From Typhlomys cinereus (Eukaryota > Chordata > Mammalia > Rodentia > Platacanthomyidae), in the NCBI GenBank assembly GCA_023101885.1, contig JALPQD010000294.1, positions 2,469,501 to 2,533,500 of the forward strand: a stretch of DNA of 64,000 bases. The letters are read 5' to 3'. Every line of letters begins with the position of its first letter. Positions within the stretch are counted from its first letter, which is position 1. The translations under genes and the position numbers were made by a program. Shown here in pieces: positions 1 through 12,930 of the stretch. The notes under the pieces were generated by a model, which saw only the letters and a program-made list of their open reading frames with translations, was not told the DNA's origin and made no database searches.

Positions 1-138
1 AATCATCACTATATAGAATTTTACTACATGACTATATGAAAAAATATCCACCCAGTTAACAAGCATGGCAGAAGTTTCTGCTTTCAAATGTGTCAAGAAT
101 TTTGTCACAATGAATGCTTATCTCATTTCTAAGCTTTC

Positions 139-139
139 T

Positions 140-181
<42 letters not shown>
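139..181. repeat. (TG)n microsatellite, about 21 units
   Basis: Uninterrupted TG dinucleotides, forming the tail of the antisense B4-like SINE. Likely length-polymorphic. Confidence 0.95.
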
Positions 182-452
182 CACCCATGCCTGAAGTTGA
201 CATCCAATATCTTCTTCAAACACTCTCCACTTTATTATTAAGCCAGGGAATCTAGGGTAAACCCAGAGCTCACCATTTGACTAGTTTAGCTAACCAACTC
301 CTAGGGATCTCCTGTCATTGTCTCCCAACTGCTAGAATTACAGCTGACCACCAAGGCCTTTTGGCTTCTAGTGAGTTCTGGACCTCTGAATTCTGGTCTT
401 CATGTTTGGAGGGTAGGAAGAAGCACCTTATCCACTGAACAACCCTCCCAGC
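139..452 (-). mobile_element. B4-like SINE (ID head plus B1-like body), antisense, old
   Basis: Read on the minus strand this has an ID-like, tRNA-derived head (plus-strand end 'ccctcccagcc', 442-452), a B1-like body containing the complement of 'ctagaattacag', and a (CA)n tail seen on the plus strand as (TG)n. That order matches B4, a rodent fusion of ID and B1. It is diverged and I could not find flanking duplications. The family name is by recognition only; another ID/B1 composite is possible. Confidence 0.55.
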
Positions 453-700
453 CTTCCCAATGCTTCTTTCAGAATGTTTCCTCATACATATATGTGAATT
501 TTTTTTTTACTCCAGAAGCTACACATCAAGCAATGGTTGACCTGGACTGTGAGTGAGAGAAAAGGACACTCCAAGAAGGTCTCTGTTTACAAATCTACTG
601 CCCAGTGCAACTACTGCTTCTCCTCCCTTCACTCACACCCTTCTATGAGCTAGTAACTTTCTGCCCTCTCTCAGAAGCCCCTCAAAATTGATTTAGAGAT

Positions 701-1174
701 TTTTTTAAATTTCCACTTATACATGCTTATTGGGAACACCGGTACCCTCCCTTCCTCCACCCCTCCCTGGACCCCCTTGCTCCCTCCCCCCTTTTCCCCT
801 TCCTTTCCCCCCCTCCCTTCCTATCTCCCAGTGCCTCCTTCCCCCCATCCCTGAAGCAATCTTTAGTGTGTATGTCAAACTTTCCTCTGGGTTCTCCTCT
901 CTGAGGTGTAAGGACTCAGTGGCATTACCTAGAACTCTTTCTTATGTTCTCCATAAGTATAGGAACACTATTGTGGCTGTTAATCCCTACCTTCTAAGGA
1001 TCCTAGTGCCTTTAGTCCATGCTAGACTTTGAGGGGTCAATAATGCATTGGTCATTGTGCAGGTCATGCAAAGTCCTATTATGATTGCTTCGGAACTAAC
1101 TTGTGTGAATATCTTGCATATCATTACTCTTCCCCATCCTTGTGCTCTTACAATCTTACCACCCCTTCTTCCAC
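701..1174 (-). mobile_element. 5'-truncated L1, 3' UTR only, antisense
   Basis: The fragment aligns by eye with the 3' UTR of the full-length L1 at 54429-60715: the same polypyrimidine block (polypurine on the L1 sense strand), the same 'aaagtctagcat'-type block and the same end near the poly-T. It is bounded by an exact 11-bp target-site duplication, GATTTAGAGAT, at 690-700 and 1175-1185. This marks target-primed reverse transcription with strong 5' truncation. No coding sequence is included. Confidence 0.85.
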
Positions 1175-1185
1175 GATTTAGAGAT

Positions 1186-2666
1186 ATTTTTGAAAGTATA
1201 TTTGTAGAGAAAAGCACATACATTTTAAGAATGTCATGTGATAATTTTCCCTTAACTGAATATATTATTCAAAAGTCATCAAGATAAAGACAAAAATGTC
1301 TACATCCATAATGGTTATGTAGCTCCAATCCTATTAGATTCTGACTAATTGCTCTTCAAAATTGCCATGTTAGGTCACTCAATTCAGAAGTAAAAACACA
1401 CCCATTTCTCTTCAGCCTGGTCAATACCTGAGGATTGTCATATCCTAGGTTTGCACTGTGCCTCAGGGTTGCAATTCTGTTTACCTTGCTTTTCCTTCGT
1501 CATTAATGTATTTATTTGCAACTAGACTGCTCTCCAGTTGGAAATTGTAGGGTTATTGTTTTCTTTTGATCCTTATCTAAGAAGCCACACTGATCATCCC
1601 TCCTATTGCTTCCACTGCACTTGTGGACTTGAAATCTCCCATCTCCAGCACCTTGACCTCTGATTAATATTTCTAGGAGATTTCATGGGTCAGATTTTGA
1701 CTCTTTTATGACAGAAAATTTGCTACATCCTTTGCCTGGGGCTGTAGACCAATGGCAGACCCATGTGGCTCTCAGACTGCCTTCAATACAGGGAATCAGC
1801 TGCTAGCCTTTCCATGCAAATTTAGTTCCTGGGGGTTTACTCTTGGCCTGTGACTTTGTTCACTTTCTGCCTTGGTGAGCAGCTGAGGCTGTGACTGCCA
1901 CCATGCAGGAAGTGTTCCCTTTACCTTTGTGGGATGTGAAGCCAGTCATTTCTCCTCTCAGAGCTAGTCTCTTCTAGTAGAACGTGGCAACATGAAGGAA
2001 CTTCCCTGTTTGCCCCTCAGTTGCTTTGAAATCAAATGAAAGAGCATGCTATGTGTGCTTCCTGAACATGTGTGAAGCAGGGGCAGCTTCCCCCACACCC
2101 CGCCGCCCCCGTGACCTTTCTCTGCAGCACAAGGAAGCTGGCATTGTTCTTTTCTCTAGGGTCACCCTGAGTGTTGGTCCTAGACAGGAGGTGATGTAAC
2201 GGCCCCAGAGAAGGTGCACTCTCATCTGCAACCTCAATTCACACCATCAGAGATCATGGCTTCTTGACAAACACAGACCCCAACTGACTTCTGAGCTCTG
2301 TCCCATGTAAGCCTCAGTAGGAATAAGGGCCGCTATTTGCCTGTGTTTATCAAAGTATTGTGCATGCTTCTGAATGAATGACTGGATGAGGATTCTGGAA
2401 GTCAGAAAGCAACCTCAGCTGAAACAAATGCATAACTCCGACTGATTTCAGAAGTACAAACATGACCTGAATTAATAGATCTGCTGAATAGAGCCGATTT
2501 CATAGAAGCTCAAGCAGAAATGAGGGGTGGGGGGTCCACTGCATAGGTCAGAAAATGCACCCTAGCAGGGAAGCCCGTCTGGGGAGCCAGGTGGATGGCG
2601 GAGAGGCCTGCTGTCTGTGTGAGGCCAGGTCCTGGCACGGCTGTGGGGTAGTGAGGGCTGTGCTGA
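1186..2666. other. Upstream flank of NPSR1, nothing recognised
   Basis: About 1.5 kb of non-repetitive sequence without a convincing ORF, RNA gene or repeat. It should hold the distal promoter of NPSR1, but I see no TATA box or other element I can defend. Confidence 0.4.
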
Positions 2667-2900
2667 CTGGCGGATCACACTGAAAGGAGAGAGCAGCGCG
2701 TGGATCTTCTTGTCGTCAGGCAGAGCTCTTCAGCGAGGTGGGCTCAGGGAGGGCTCTGTGCCTCTGCTCAGACAAGCGATAGCCAGGAGCCTTGGGAGAT
2801 TGAGGAGGCACACAGAGAGCCGGCTGCTTGGGGGGCCAGCTGGGCTCTCTCAGCACACCACAGGTGCAAGGGACAACGAGACTCGACCCCCACCCGAGCC
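2667..2900 (+). promoter_or_regulatory. NPSR1: NPSR1 5' UTR and proximal region
   Basis: This stretch leads into the start codon. The coding frame is open back to an in-frame TGA at 2664-2666, but it contains no ATG before 2901, so no longer N-terminus is expected from an AUG start. The start context is moderate: G at -3 (2898) and A at +4. No TATA box is evident close upstream. The transcription start cannot be placed from sequence alone, and a further noncoding upstream exon cannot be excluded. Confidence 0.5.
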
Positions 2901-3047
2901 ATGACAGCCAACCTGACGGAGGGCAGCTCCCCTGCCAACCAGACAGTGCCGGTGCTGGATCCTTCCCCTGTGGTTTGCACCGAAACCTCCACTTTCTCTG
3001 AAGTGCTGGCAGGGGAGGAGTGGGGCTCCTTCTACTCTTCCTTCAAG
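2901..3047 (+). CDS. NPSR1: NPSR1 coding exon 1 (neuropeptide S receptor, residues 1-49)
   Basis: Encodes the extracellular N-terminus of the neuropeptide S receptor, a class A G-protein-coupled receptor that raises calcium and cAMP in neurons on binding neuropeptide S and is tied to arousal and anxiety (family knowledge). The 49 codons begin MTANLTEG and end EEWGSFYSSFK, matching the known receptor in length and in its invariant 'WGSFY' segment. Visible features are two N-glycosylation sequons (N4-L-T and N13-Q-T) and one cysteine, C26, in the family-typical 'CTE' context. The start is the first in-frame ATG. The exon ends on a codon boundary (AAG) followed by a strong donor, GTAAGA, at 3048. 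Residue 2 is Thr, where human has Pro. Nothing is disrupted, so the gene looks functional here. Confidence 0.96.
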
Positions 3048-3053
3048 GTAAGA

Positions 3054-6000
3054 GTCCTGGCTTCCAGGCTGAGCTTTAAACGCTGAAACAGATGGGACTT
3101 CAAGGGACCCAGACAGTAGCAACAGCTGGAACTAGGAATGATTGTCATTGTCTTTACTGAAAGGGGATCCTCCCCCCCAAACCCATGAGTTTAAATCAGG
3201 AGATTCTCACAGGGTGGAAAACCAGCACATTAGTTTCTTGTGTGTACAGATGTGTTTTTGCTTTTGCTACTGTGAAAAACTTGTGAGTTGTAAGTAAAAT
3301 TTATGAATGATTTTTTTGTTGTTGTTTCACTTTCCTCCCTTCATTAAGTGAGAGCGCTTTTACTGAACTCCAGAGTGGTACTTGACAGTTGTGTTTCCAG
3401 TAGAAATAGTGAATTTGCTAGCAAAAGACATTTCTCCTTGCATGCTTCTCTTCTCTTTGAGCTGTTGGAGGTTTTTATGGCTAAGAATATGAGCGTCATA
3501 GAAAGTCACATCACCAGAGACAGTGACTGACAGCAGGAGAGACGTGGCAGGGAGGGAGGCAGGAGTGCACTCCACTCTGTGCCTGTCATCCCTTCTTCTG
3601 GAACACGAGTGAGGAGTAGATGCTATGCAGAGTTGGAGCAACAAGTTGCTGCCTAGAGCAAGAGGAAGGAACCTAATCTCAGAGAGTTTTGCTCTCTTAG
3701 TACACAAAGATCACGCGGAAAGGCTCGTCATTAGGTTAATCATGCAAGGAGACCTTGTGGACAGGGATAAATCAGTTATCCAGAGAATCAGAGCTTGCAG
3801 CTTCCTGCAGGAGCGTGTTAAGTCACAGGGCCACCTCACTTGCTGTGGCTGCCGAACAGTCATTACACTCAATCACAGGTCCCCATTTGATCCTTTATCC
3901 CCAAGGGAGATCATTCCAGAAAAGTCCCAGTGATTGTTGTGTTCTCGTTGCTATTGCTGTTAATCCTCTGTGTTCTGGAAATGGTTATTTATAAACAAGG
4001 ATGTAGAATTAATGCCATACCCACTCTCAATGGGACGTTCACTTTTTTTTGCCAACTTTGGGAATGGTACTTTGAGCGGAGAGTTGTTTGGGAGTCAATT
4101 TCTCTCTCAAGGGCAGAGAAACTTGCCACTGAGCACAGCTGACATCAGAGGACCCTGTTTCCCAGAGTCGTCTTCTAGCACAGACATCTCCCCAGCATAG
4201 CTGCTCAGCTATGGGACAGGGCATGGGAAGTAAAACCCAAACTTCCTTCCATTTCCTGGAGACGGAACAATGTTCTCTATAAAATCAGCTGCACACCCAG
4301 AGTCTATTTGGCACCCAAAAAGCTGGGGCTATGCTCCATGCGCTGCCCCTGTTGCTTTTGATATTTATACAACATGACAGCGAGGAGAATGAAGAGAGAC
4401 GGGGCCTCCCAAGAGGGATAATAATCAGCACTAAGGCCATTGTTCCCAGACTCCTGCAGTAACCACTCTCAGCTGAAGGCTCATTTGCCATATTTTAATC
4501 CCACCTGAGGGGATGTTCTGAATACATCAAAAAGCAACCTCTGCTAGCTGGCTGTCCACTTAGTGTCGGTAGCCTGTCCCAGCAGCGTCACCATTAGATG
4601 TGACAGAGAATAGCATCTCTTGCATTTCATTCCCGCAGACAAGTTTGTGACTAAAGAGACACAGAAGGATGATGTCCACTGAAAGCCAGGGACTTCCAAT
4701 GCTCCGTTGTGAGAGAAAGACATCCATTAGCTAGCACAGTGACTTCGGGTACATAAGGTCAGGGCGGTAGCTTGGGAAACCCAGCTTTGATTTCTCAGGG
4801 TAACTTTTGACCAGGAGGTTTTTGCTATACTGCTGTTGCAGAAGCAATTGTGAGGATTCCTTTCACCCCTCATAATGCTAGAGAACAATGGCAAAACCAT
4901 GCTATTTATCATTCCCAACATGTGCCCTTATCTCCTTTACAAAGAGTAGGAAAAGTCAAGGCAAATATAGAAACGGCAACAGAAGCAAAAGTAGCCAAAT
5001 GTTAGCCATAACAGCCACAGGCATCATCCTTGCTGCTGTCTTAGTACCAAGAGCCTTGTTGTTGACCCTCGGGCATAGCTCACATGTCTCACATGTCACG
5101 CTGAGCTGCAGCAAGTGCTTTCTGGGCTCCTCTGTGTTTATCAGCCTCTTGGCTGTTTTGCAAGGCTGAGAAGGGGTTGCTTCCTCCAGAAAGCCCTCCT
5201 GACTCTTAGATGAGAGTCCTTCCTGCTTTGAGAAGCTCTCTCAGACTGCTGCAGCAGTATTTGATCTGTAAATGAGTCTCATTTGCTTAGCTGCTTCCAT
5301 CCTCTCCTGCACTATGCTAGGCACATTTGATTAAAGACAGCATGAACAAAATATGGTGTTCTTTTCCACCAACTGCTAATGTTTGTCAGAATGGTTAGCC
5401 CCCTTTCAGCCTGCCTGCTGTGTCTCTGCCAAATGTTGCTCACCAAGGGCCCTTTTTTACCTCATTCATCCCCCAAGTCAAAGCCTATGAGATTACGGTA
5501 AATTGTGGATCCTGGTGGGTGCAGAACTGCAGCCTGTGCTGGTGCCAGGTTAAGTCCCGCACAATTCGCACACACCACTTTGCAGCTTTGCCTGGTCTTA
5601 CCCATCTTAGTACATGTTTGGGGTCTAACCTAGTTGCCTAACCTTCCTGTACTTTGATCCCAAAGCTTCTTTGTAAGACAGAGCATCTCTGAGCCTTTCT
5701 GCCCTTCATTCATAAGTGTAGAACCTTTTTCTTCCTCTCATCTCCACCATCCAACTTCAGCTCTCATCAGTCTGCCCTGCCATGTGATCACAAGCAGACT
5801 GGAGATCAGATGTGAATCTGCCTCTCTGCTCTGTGTGTCTAAACAGTTGACTGTGGTGTGCGAGGTTATCAACTGAAGCCATGGTGGGCTTCAGTTTTCA
5901 TTTTCTTTAGCTTACCATACCAACCCATTCACCTCCTTAATGCTGAGCCCCAGCACTGAGGTATTAGTTAAACTTCAGCAATCTACTAGTTCTCAAGGAC

Positions 6001-8860
6001 TTAGCTCATTAGAAAGCTCTTATTTCTGTCCAGAAGAAAGACAAAGGCTTTAAAACACCATGCAAAAACCTTTAATTTTCAAGGTGAGCAATGTTTCTGA
6101 AACATCTAGTTCTTAGTGATGAGAGATGTAATTTAAAGAAAGCGGTAGGGAGATCTGAGTTAGTAAATTTACTAGATTATAAAATAATGCAAATGAAACC
6201 CAGCCTTATTATTCTTAGATGAGGAGAGAAACATGACCCAAGGCTGCTAAATATTACCTAATCATAATCTTTCATTAATTTCCTTCAGAGCACACATACA
6301 AATGATGTGCAATTAGTCTAACTATTGTTTGCACGTAAATGGCTGTGCCTGAGGACGCCAGGGTGATGAAACATAGTTGATTCCTTAGTGTGCCAACTTT
6401 TCCTGCTATACTAAACTACTGACAACTGTCTTTCCTCCACTATGACAAGAGTGGACTTCAACACCAACACGATCCAATGATTGCACACCATCCTTGAGCA
6501 GAGATTTAAGAAGCATGTGCCTTGCTCAGCATCTTCACGTTTAGGTGAACAGCATACCCAAGACCTCCTTCTGCCTGCCCTGTACCAGCATTTCCACTTT
6601 CTGTGGCTGTCAGTTCAACACTTGCTTGTCCATTCGCTGCATCCCTGCAGGTCCCTCAATGCCCAGCACAGCTCCACAAGCCTTATTGCATTCTCTGCTT
6701 GATGAGGAACCCATGATGACGTCAGCTCTACCTTTCCAGGGGTCCAGGCAACCATGGTTCCTGAGCACCTAATTTCCTACAATCAGCTACAGAGGAATCT
6801 TGCATTTACATCACATGCTTTCTATCGTCTGCTAATTTCACTCAGGATGTTCATTTCAGTCTCTGTGTTTGAGCACTATGACTGTGCCTAAGGGAATTCC
6901 TGATAGTTTGGCTCAGGTAAATGCTTGTTAATGCTTGGGTTCCTTCCTGATTGCTAGCATTCCCCTGTCCTCCACTCTGAGAATATGTAATCTGTCTAAC
7001 TTCATCCCATGCAGTCGAGAAGAGACACATATGTTGCTGGCTGCTTCATAAAGATGGCATGTAATTGCCAAACTACTTACAAGCACATAAAAAGGACATT
7101 CTCTCCAATGAATCTCTGTGCATTATTAGCACACAAGGTATCATGAAGCATAAGCTTGGTTAATTCAGTGTAAACTAACTCATTGCAGAGTTTTTCAGCC
7201 TTGTGAAGACTTATCCTCTGCACTGGTTTAGGGAAACCATCTAACTCTAGGGTAAAGATCTATAGTGCTTCCCCATGTGTGGTGGCCATGGCAGAGGAAG
7301 GGGCATTCTGGTCTGTGAGTGGCTGGGGCAATGGAGCATCCGTGAATGGAAGAATGGCACCAGACTCTCAGGAGCAGCTGAGCTTTTCTAGTCAGCACCA
7401 CACTGCTTTCTGGGACAGTGTTCCTTTATCCGCATTGCTTCTGAGCACTTAAAGTGGTGAAATAAGAAGCAAGGAGACAGACCTTAAACATTAGGAATCA
7501 GTCATGATCGAGTCTTTGGGTGGGATCGAATGAATCTGGCAAGTGCAAGAATCATGGGGAAGGAAGTCCATGCTGAAGAGAAACTAGTTAGAGGGAGAGA
7601 CTTAACAAATCCAGATTATTAACGGTGAGGGCCTGCTGGCCAAGGGAATCATGGTTTAGCCTTAAGGTGTGAAAATATTAGAATAGAAGAGATAGCTTAA
7701 AGTTGGAGAGGTCAAGGAGGAAGAAAGAGTGCCTCTATAGATAGCATGGCGGGAGGAAGTCCAAAGAGAAGAGGGAACCCCTGCAGGGATCTTTTATGGC
7801 CTCATACCAAATGTTGCTATGGAGTTGCTAGGGAAGTAGGGCAGTGGGGTGAGTATTGAAGGAATGTTATCTGAAGGAATTTAGGATGTATGGTCAGGAA
7901 ATTACCACATTCCAGCTAGGAGACTCTGCAAAATGGCGAGGCTATAACTAACAACTGTAAGTTGGAATCTCTTTCTCTTTGTGACTAAATTCTCATAATT
8001 TTAAAGGTAGTATCAAGTTTGATGTCTCTCCCACCAGTATTGGGCTTCAGAAAACAGTGGCCTTGTCTCTAGGCTTTTCTCTCTCCAGGTAATCAGTCAT
8101 TTTAACTGTCAATCTTCAGGGCTGTCGTTCCTGGCCCCTCCCTCTCATTCTGATCCTATAGCACCCCCTAGTATCAAGGTCTCTGTTTCCCTCTCTTCCT
8201 TGTAGCAAGAGGAAGAGCAACACATATTTTCTCCACAATGCACATTTCACCCAACCCTCCTCACATCACACACTGCTATTGCACCATTCAACACTTCCTC
8301 TTTTATCTTGAGGAAATTACTCCCTGTGTTCCTCTATACTTAACCATTCCAGATGCTCTGCTATAAACAATCCAAACACACATACCTGTGCAATTAAAAA
8401 AACATTTCTCCATGGTGTATTCAGAAGCCTACCACAGGCCTGTCTGTCTGTCCATCTGCACTGCTTGGTTGGTCAGCATTGTACCCCAGTGGGTTCAGCC
8501 TGTGGGCTGCTTGGGCTGATAGAGTGAAAGGAAGCCCTTCGTGCTTCACAGTGTCACTCTGTCATCCTGCAAATAGCTTCCTGTTGATATTGTGGGCGAT
8601 GGTGCTTCCAGCTATGGACTCAAGTGGATGTGCAATGTCACTTTGATTTGCTTTGGCTAAACTGAGTTTTTCTAGGAGGCTCTCAGTCCATCTTGATACA
8701 AAAAGAAGTAGCTTAGTCACCAGGTACAGTCATGCCCTCAAATTTTCTTTGTGACTTCCTTGCTAAAGCAATGGCACTAAAGGCAGAACCCCTGAAGGTG
8801 GGCTGATAGGGGTCTAGGTCACCAGTTGGAGAGGACCTCTACCTAGTGTGACTGGTCGGT
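3054..8860. other. Intron 1, mostly unique sequence
   Basis: About 5.8 kb in which I recognise no clear repeat, RNA gene or coding exon. The short open frames have no similarity I can name and no splice context. Old, diverged transposon remnants may be present but are too worn to call by eye. Confidence 0.4.
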
Positions 8861-8864
8861 TCAT

Positions 8865-9005
8865 GCCTCCTTGAGCCTTGTTTTCCTCTTCTGACAAATG
8901 AAGCTCTAACACTAATCACTTGGAGAAATACTGTGGAAAGTTATATGACAAAAGACATGGGATGCGTTTAATTAGTCACAGCTTGTGCTTAGAGTAATGC
9001 CTATC
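8865..9005 (-). mobile_element. Possible MIR SINE fragment, antisense
   Basis: The plus strand reads 'cttgagccttgttttcctc' followed by 'tgacaaatg', resembling the reverse complement of the conserved core and 3' half of MIR, an ancient mammalian SINE. It is diverged; the call is by eye. Confidence 0.45.
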
Positions 9006-9312
9006 TCACTAGAAGGTAATCCTCTCTTTTCTCCAGACTACACACTGTGACATGAGGTGACCCCACTGTCTATGTGGCAGAAGCCTGGAGGTGCTAGAGG
9101 CCAACACACAGTGCAGGGCTGATAGCAGCATGACTGTGTCCTCAAATAATGTTGTGACTTAGTTTCTTCTTCCCTTTGGTTCAATTTTAATCACTTGGGT
9201 GTTTAGGAAAGATTCCATTTCTCACTCTGTCATTATGACATTGAAGAAGTTTAGTGAACTAAAACATGGGGATGGGGGGAAGCTATTTGTAGAGATGAAA
9301 AATTCTCCTTGG

Positions 9313-9780
9313 CAGTGAAGTGCTAAGGCTGAAATCTCAGTGACTTAGCACCCTGAGAACTAGTCCTCTTACAGTGAAGTACTATGTCTGAGAATCTTAG
9401 TGGCTTATCATTCTGAAGTCTAGTCTGCTTGCAATCTCTATCTTGCCTGGAATCTCAGTGGCATAGTACCCTTGATAGCTAATCCTTTAACAGTGAAGTA
9501 CTAAGTCTGGGAATCTCAGTACTTAGCACTGTGAGATCTAGTCTTCTCATAGTGAAGTACTAAGCATGGGAATTATGCTTGGTGGCCTAGCATAACTGAG
9601 GTTTAATCCTCTCACAACAAAGTACTAAGCCTAGGGAATCTCAATGACAGTCCTCTCACAACAAAGTAGTAAGCCTAGGGAATCTCAATGGCAAAGCAAC
9701 CCTGAGATATAGTCTGATTAAAGTGAAGTACTAAGCCTGAAATCTTAGTGGCCTAGCACCAAGAGACATGGTCCTCTCAT
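9313..9780. repeat. Diverged minisatellite, about 8 units of roughly 60 bp, with internal dyads
   Basis: Units begin near 9313, 9371, 9431 (poor), 9491, 9550, 9615, 9660 and 9721. The recurring pieces are AGTGAAGTACTAAG, GGGAATCTCAGTGGC and CTAGTCCTCTCAC. Most spacings are 58-65 bp, but the unit at 9615 is shortened to about 45 bp. Unit 1 holds an exact inverted pair, GTGCTAAG (9320-9327) and CTTAGCAC, separated by 16 bases, and other units keep versions of it. It matches no transposon family I know. Confidence 0.85.
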
Positions 9781-9799
9781 GGCACCATTGCAAGCAAGC

Positions 9800-11430
9800 C
9801 AGTTTGCCAGTATGTTTGCAAGAATAAGAAAATCTTATGTGGGATACATCTTCTCTTACTGGTGTTAGTCCAAAGTGACACATGATTTGACTTACCTTAA
9901 TTCCATTGGCTCAGGAACTCCCTATGGATGTGCATGGGAAATGTCCCTGCATGGACTCCAAGACACCAATTGAGTTTCAAAGCTTTGCCATATCATCATC
10001 TCTGGTCTCAGGAGAATGAAACCCCAGGTCTTCAATCTGTTCTGCTGGCTTTTCACTCCTGTCTCCACCACCCTCTTGACTCTCCTTCCCCACCCTGTAT
10101 CCTGTGGCACTGGACATCTTATCAAATTCCAAAAGAATGAAATTCTCTTCTCTTTTGCTGACAAGTCTCTCTCCTACTTTTTGCTTCTGTGCTGTTCTAA
10201 GGTTGCGTGGTCCCTCTTTCACAATGTCACCAGATGCATTATGTTCGAATTCAACTCTCTCTGTGTCCTTTCAGAGCACACAATACCTCTCTGTAAAGTA
10301 GGTTAAGTGTTCATATGTTTTCACCTATGTGTATCTACATAAATGCAGGAATGTGCTAGCTGTCAGTCTTTGAGAGACCTCCAGATACTACAACCCCAGC
10401 TTAGTGCCCAATGTGCTGTCGATAAAAATTCTGTTGAATGAAAGAGCATCTCAGGAAACAGTCTGCTAAACAATTTTCCTTTTCAAATTCAAGTTCCCAC
10501 GAGTGGGTTAAGATGGCTGGGATCTTCAACCTTATTCACATAATATTGGGTTTGAATTTTAGATGTGTCATGATGTGCCTTTGGGGCACCAAAAGGGATT
10601 TGGACCTGAAGCATATACCATCAAAACTTTTCCTTCCCTCTCCTCACACTGCCCTAGCACTTACAGATATACCTAACTTTGTCTCATTCTTATTCAATTT
10701 AATATCAAACTTAAAATAACAACAGTATCTAAACTTAAGTCAAAACATAGTATAATGGAATCCAAACTTCCAAACGTTGTTTTCCCTTCTCATTAGGACA
10801 AGGATTCACTGCCCTCTGGGTTGAGAGTTACACATGAGCTTGAGTCAGTGTTTTTTCAGGCTCTGGGAGCAAAAGATGGAGGAAACAGATGCCTCCTCCT
10901 GCTCTGGGAGCTCAGTCTATGAGTAGGGGCTAATAAAGACAATGGTACTTGTGATGTGGTGCAGAAGAAGATAAAACAACAGAAGATGCTCACCAAAGGC
11001 AGAAACTCAGGAATAGAAGGATTCACCATGGAAAAGTCAGGGACTGGTTAGAACAGAGGTTGATGGAAATGGAGTCTGAAGGTGGAAGAAACAAAGGGTC
11101 AAGTGGACCATCCCACTAAGTAATCACATTGTTTTCTTCTGAACAAGAAAAAATATTTGAGGTTTTACTCACAAAGCACGTTCACAGGTCAAACTCTTCG
11201 GAACATTTAGAATCTGAGATGTAGGGGGTCACACGCCAAGGTGAAGGGACTTGCCTGGTTACGTGAGAATGTAAGTGAGGAGAAGCCTCATAGGTTAGGA
11301 GGAATTGAAAGAGGTGGGGCTTGGTATCAGAGAAAAATGTGGAAGACAGGAAAAAAACAAGGTGATGGTTCAAACAGAAAAGCTGGGGCTAGGTCCTTGG
11401 CTCTGCAGCTGAAACACTTGCTGTGTCTGT
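9800..11430. other. Intron 1, nothing recognised
   Basis: About 1.6 kb with no named repeat, RNA gene or defensible exon. Several overlapping short frames near 9.9-10.3 kb lie on both strands and lack known similarity. Confidence 0.4.
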
Positions 11431-11439
11431 GTGAGGAAT

Positions 11440-11610
11440 TACTACAACCATGTGAAATCTGAACCCAGGAGCACGAGCCTCCAATCCCAACATTCCTACA
11501 GAGAGCTTGCAGATGGACATATAAGAATCTGCAAAAGCAATGTTGTCTCCAGACACACCAGTAGACAAGAGACCCAGTCTCAAACAAGATAGAAAGCTAG
11601 AACCAACTTG

Positions 11611-11645
<35 letters not shown>

Positions 11646-11850
11646 ACACACACACACATACACACAAACATACACATGTATTATATCCATGCATAAGTAC
11701 ATACACATACTCATGTACACACATTCATGCATATACACAGATAGCCATTCATAAAGCACACATGCACTCATGCACATGTATACCACACATACACATATTC
11801 ATACCTATGCACATGGACACACATCCACTCATACACTATAGATACACACC
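11440..11850 (+). mobile_element. Old B4-like SINE with (CT)n and (CA)-rich tail
   Basis: The part before 11610 reads like a worn B1-type body ('aatcccaacattcctacaga', later 'gagacccagtctcaaa'). It is followed by (CT)n at 11611-11645 and a long degenerate CA-rich tail to about 11850. The frames translated from this tail are artefacts of simple repeats. Confidence 0.45.
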
Positions 11851-11859
11851 CCGTGGAAA

Positions 11860-12930
11860 AGCTGATTCTAAAGTTTACATGGCAACAAAAGGAAATTGCA
11901 GGGCCACATAATCCTGAAAAATAGTAAAGAAGTTTACAGTTTTAGCACAAAAGTCTGGTATGGCAGAAAAACACCCAGCCAGAACAGACAGCCAGGAAAT
12001 GGGCTCACAGGCTTTGAACAACGGGAAAAAGCAAATACAATGGAGAAAAGAGGAAGAAAGCTGGAGCACTGGCAGCCATGTACTGCCTCTGCTGAGCAGT
12101 AGGTAAAAATCAACCGAACACTCGTGCACCTGAGTGTGAAGCACAAGGTAAAGTCTGGCCAGGAAAAGCTCCAGTGACCCTAGACAGGGCCAAGATTGCT
12201 ACTAAGCCAGCACTGAATGCATGATGCACGCAGATGCAACACTGAAAGACACTATTGTGAAAAATCAAACAGCAAGTGCCACCCAAAAAGGTATTTAAAC
12301 TAACACTTCTCACAAAGGACGTGTATATGAAACACCTAGAAATTATTTATAGCTCAATAAGATAAAAACTCAATCAAAATGAACAACAAAAGATGTGAAT
12401 GAACACATTGCCAAAGAAAATGCATATCACACACACACACACACACACACACACACCATGTGTGTATACACACCAATGCTTCTCATTAGTCATTAGGAAG
12501 TTGCAAAGAAAATACATAAGAATACACTGCCACATGTTAATGAGGGACATGCCAACATTAAATAATACTAACATCAATGCATAACAAATGAAAAGGCAAA
12601 TATAAAGATAATTTGGAAAACTTCTTGCCATTTTTTCTTATTAAATTACATATGCATTCACTCTGCAAACATAAAACCTATTTCTAGGTATTTTATTTTC
12701 CCAAAGAAAATGAAACATACCCGTTTCTCTAAATGATTACTTACAATGGCTTCATCATATTCTGAGCAGAATAAAACCCTCTAGAACAGGAAATATATAC
12801 CAACTGTGGTATACTCAAGTGATGAAAATATTGCTCACCAAGTAAAAATGAATAGTCTTTAAGATACACACAATATGAATGAAGTTCTAATACATCCAAT
12901 ATACTTGACCTCATGCTATGATTTTTATTT
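11860..12930 (+). mobile_element. Ancient L1 fragment (ORF2 remnants)
   Basis: Several blocks match L1 ORF2 by eye in plus orientation: 'gctgattctaaagtttacat' near 11865, 'agctcaataagataaaaac' near 12350, and the block around 12480-12530 that corresponds to the conserved 'cattagtcattagg' region. Coding capacity is lost. A (CA)n tract (12427-12456) interrupts it. The middle (about 11930-12290) is less certain and may be a later insertion. Confidence 0.5.
12427..12456. repeat. (CA)n microsatellite
   Basis: About 15 uninterrupted CA units inside the old L1 remnant. Confidence 0.95.

Noticed and set aside
2700..2900. An N-terminal extension of NPSR1 by 67 codons in frame with the ATG at 2901
   Set aside because: The upstream frame opens with GTG, not ATG, and holds no ATG; the known receptor starts at the ATG used here.
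9313..9780. CRISPR-like repeat-spacer array
   Set aside because: The units are head-to-tail and diverged throughout, with no constant repeat and variable spacer; the host is a mammal.
11540..11911. Frame with Ser-Leu and His-Thr repeats
   Set aside because: Derived from (CT)n and CA-rich simple repeats.
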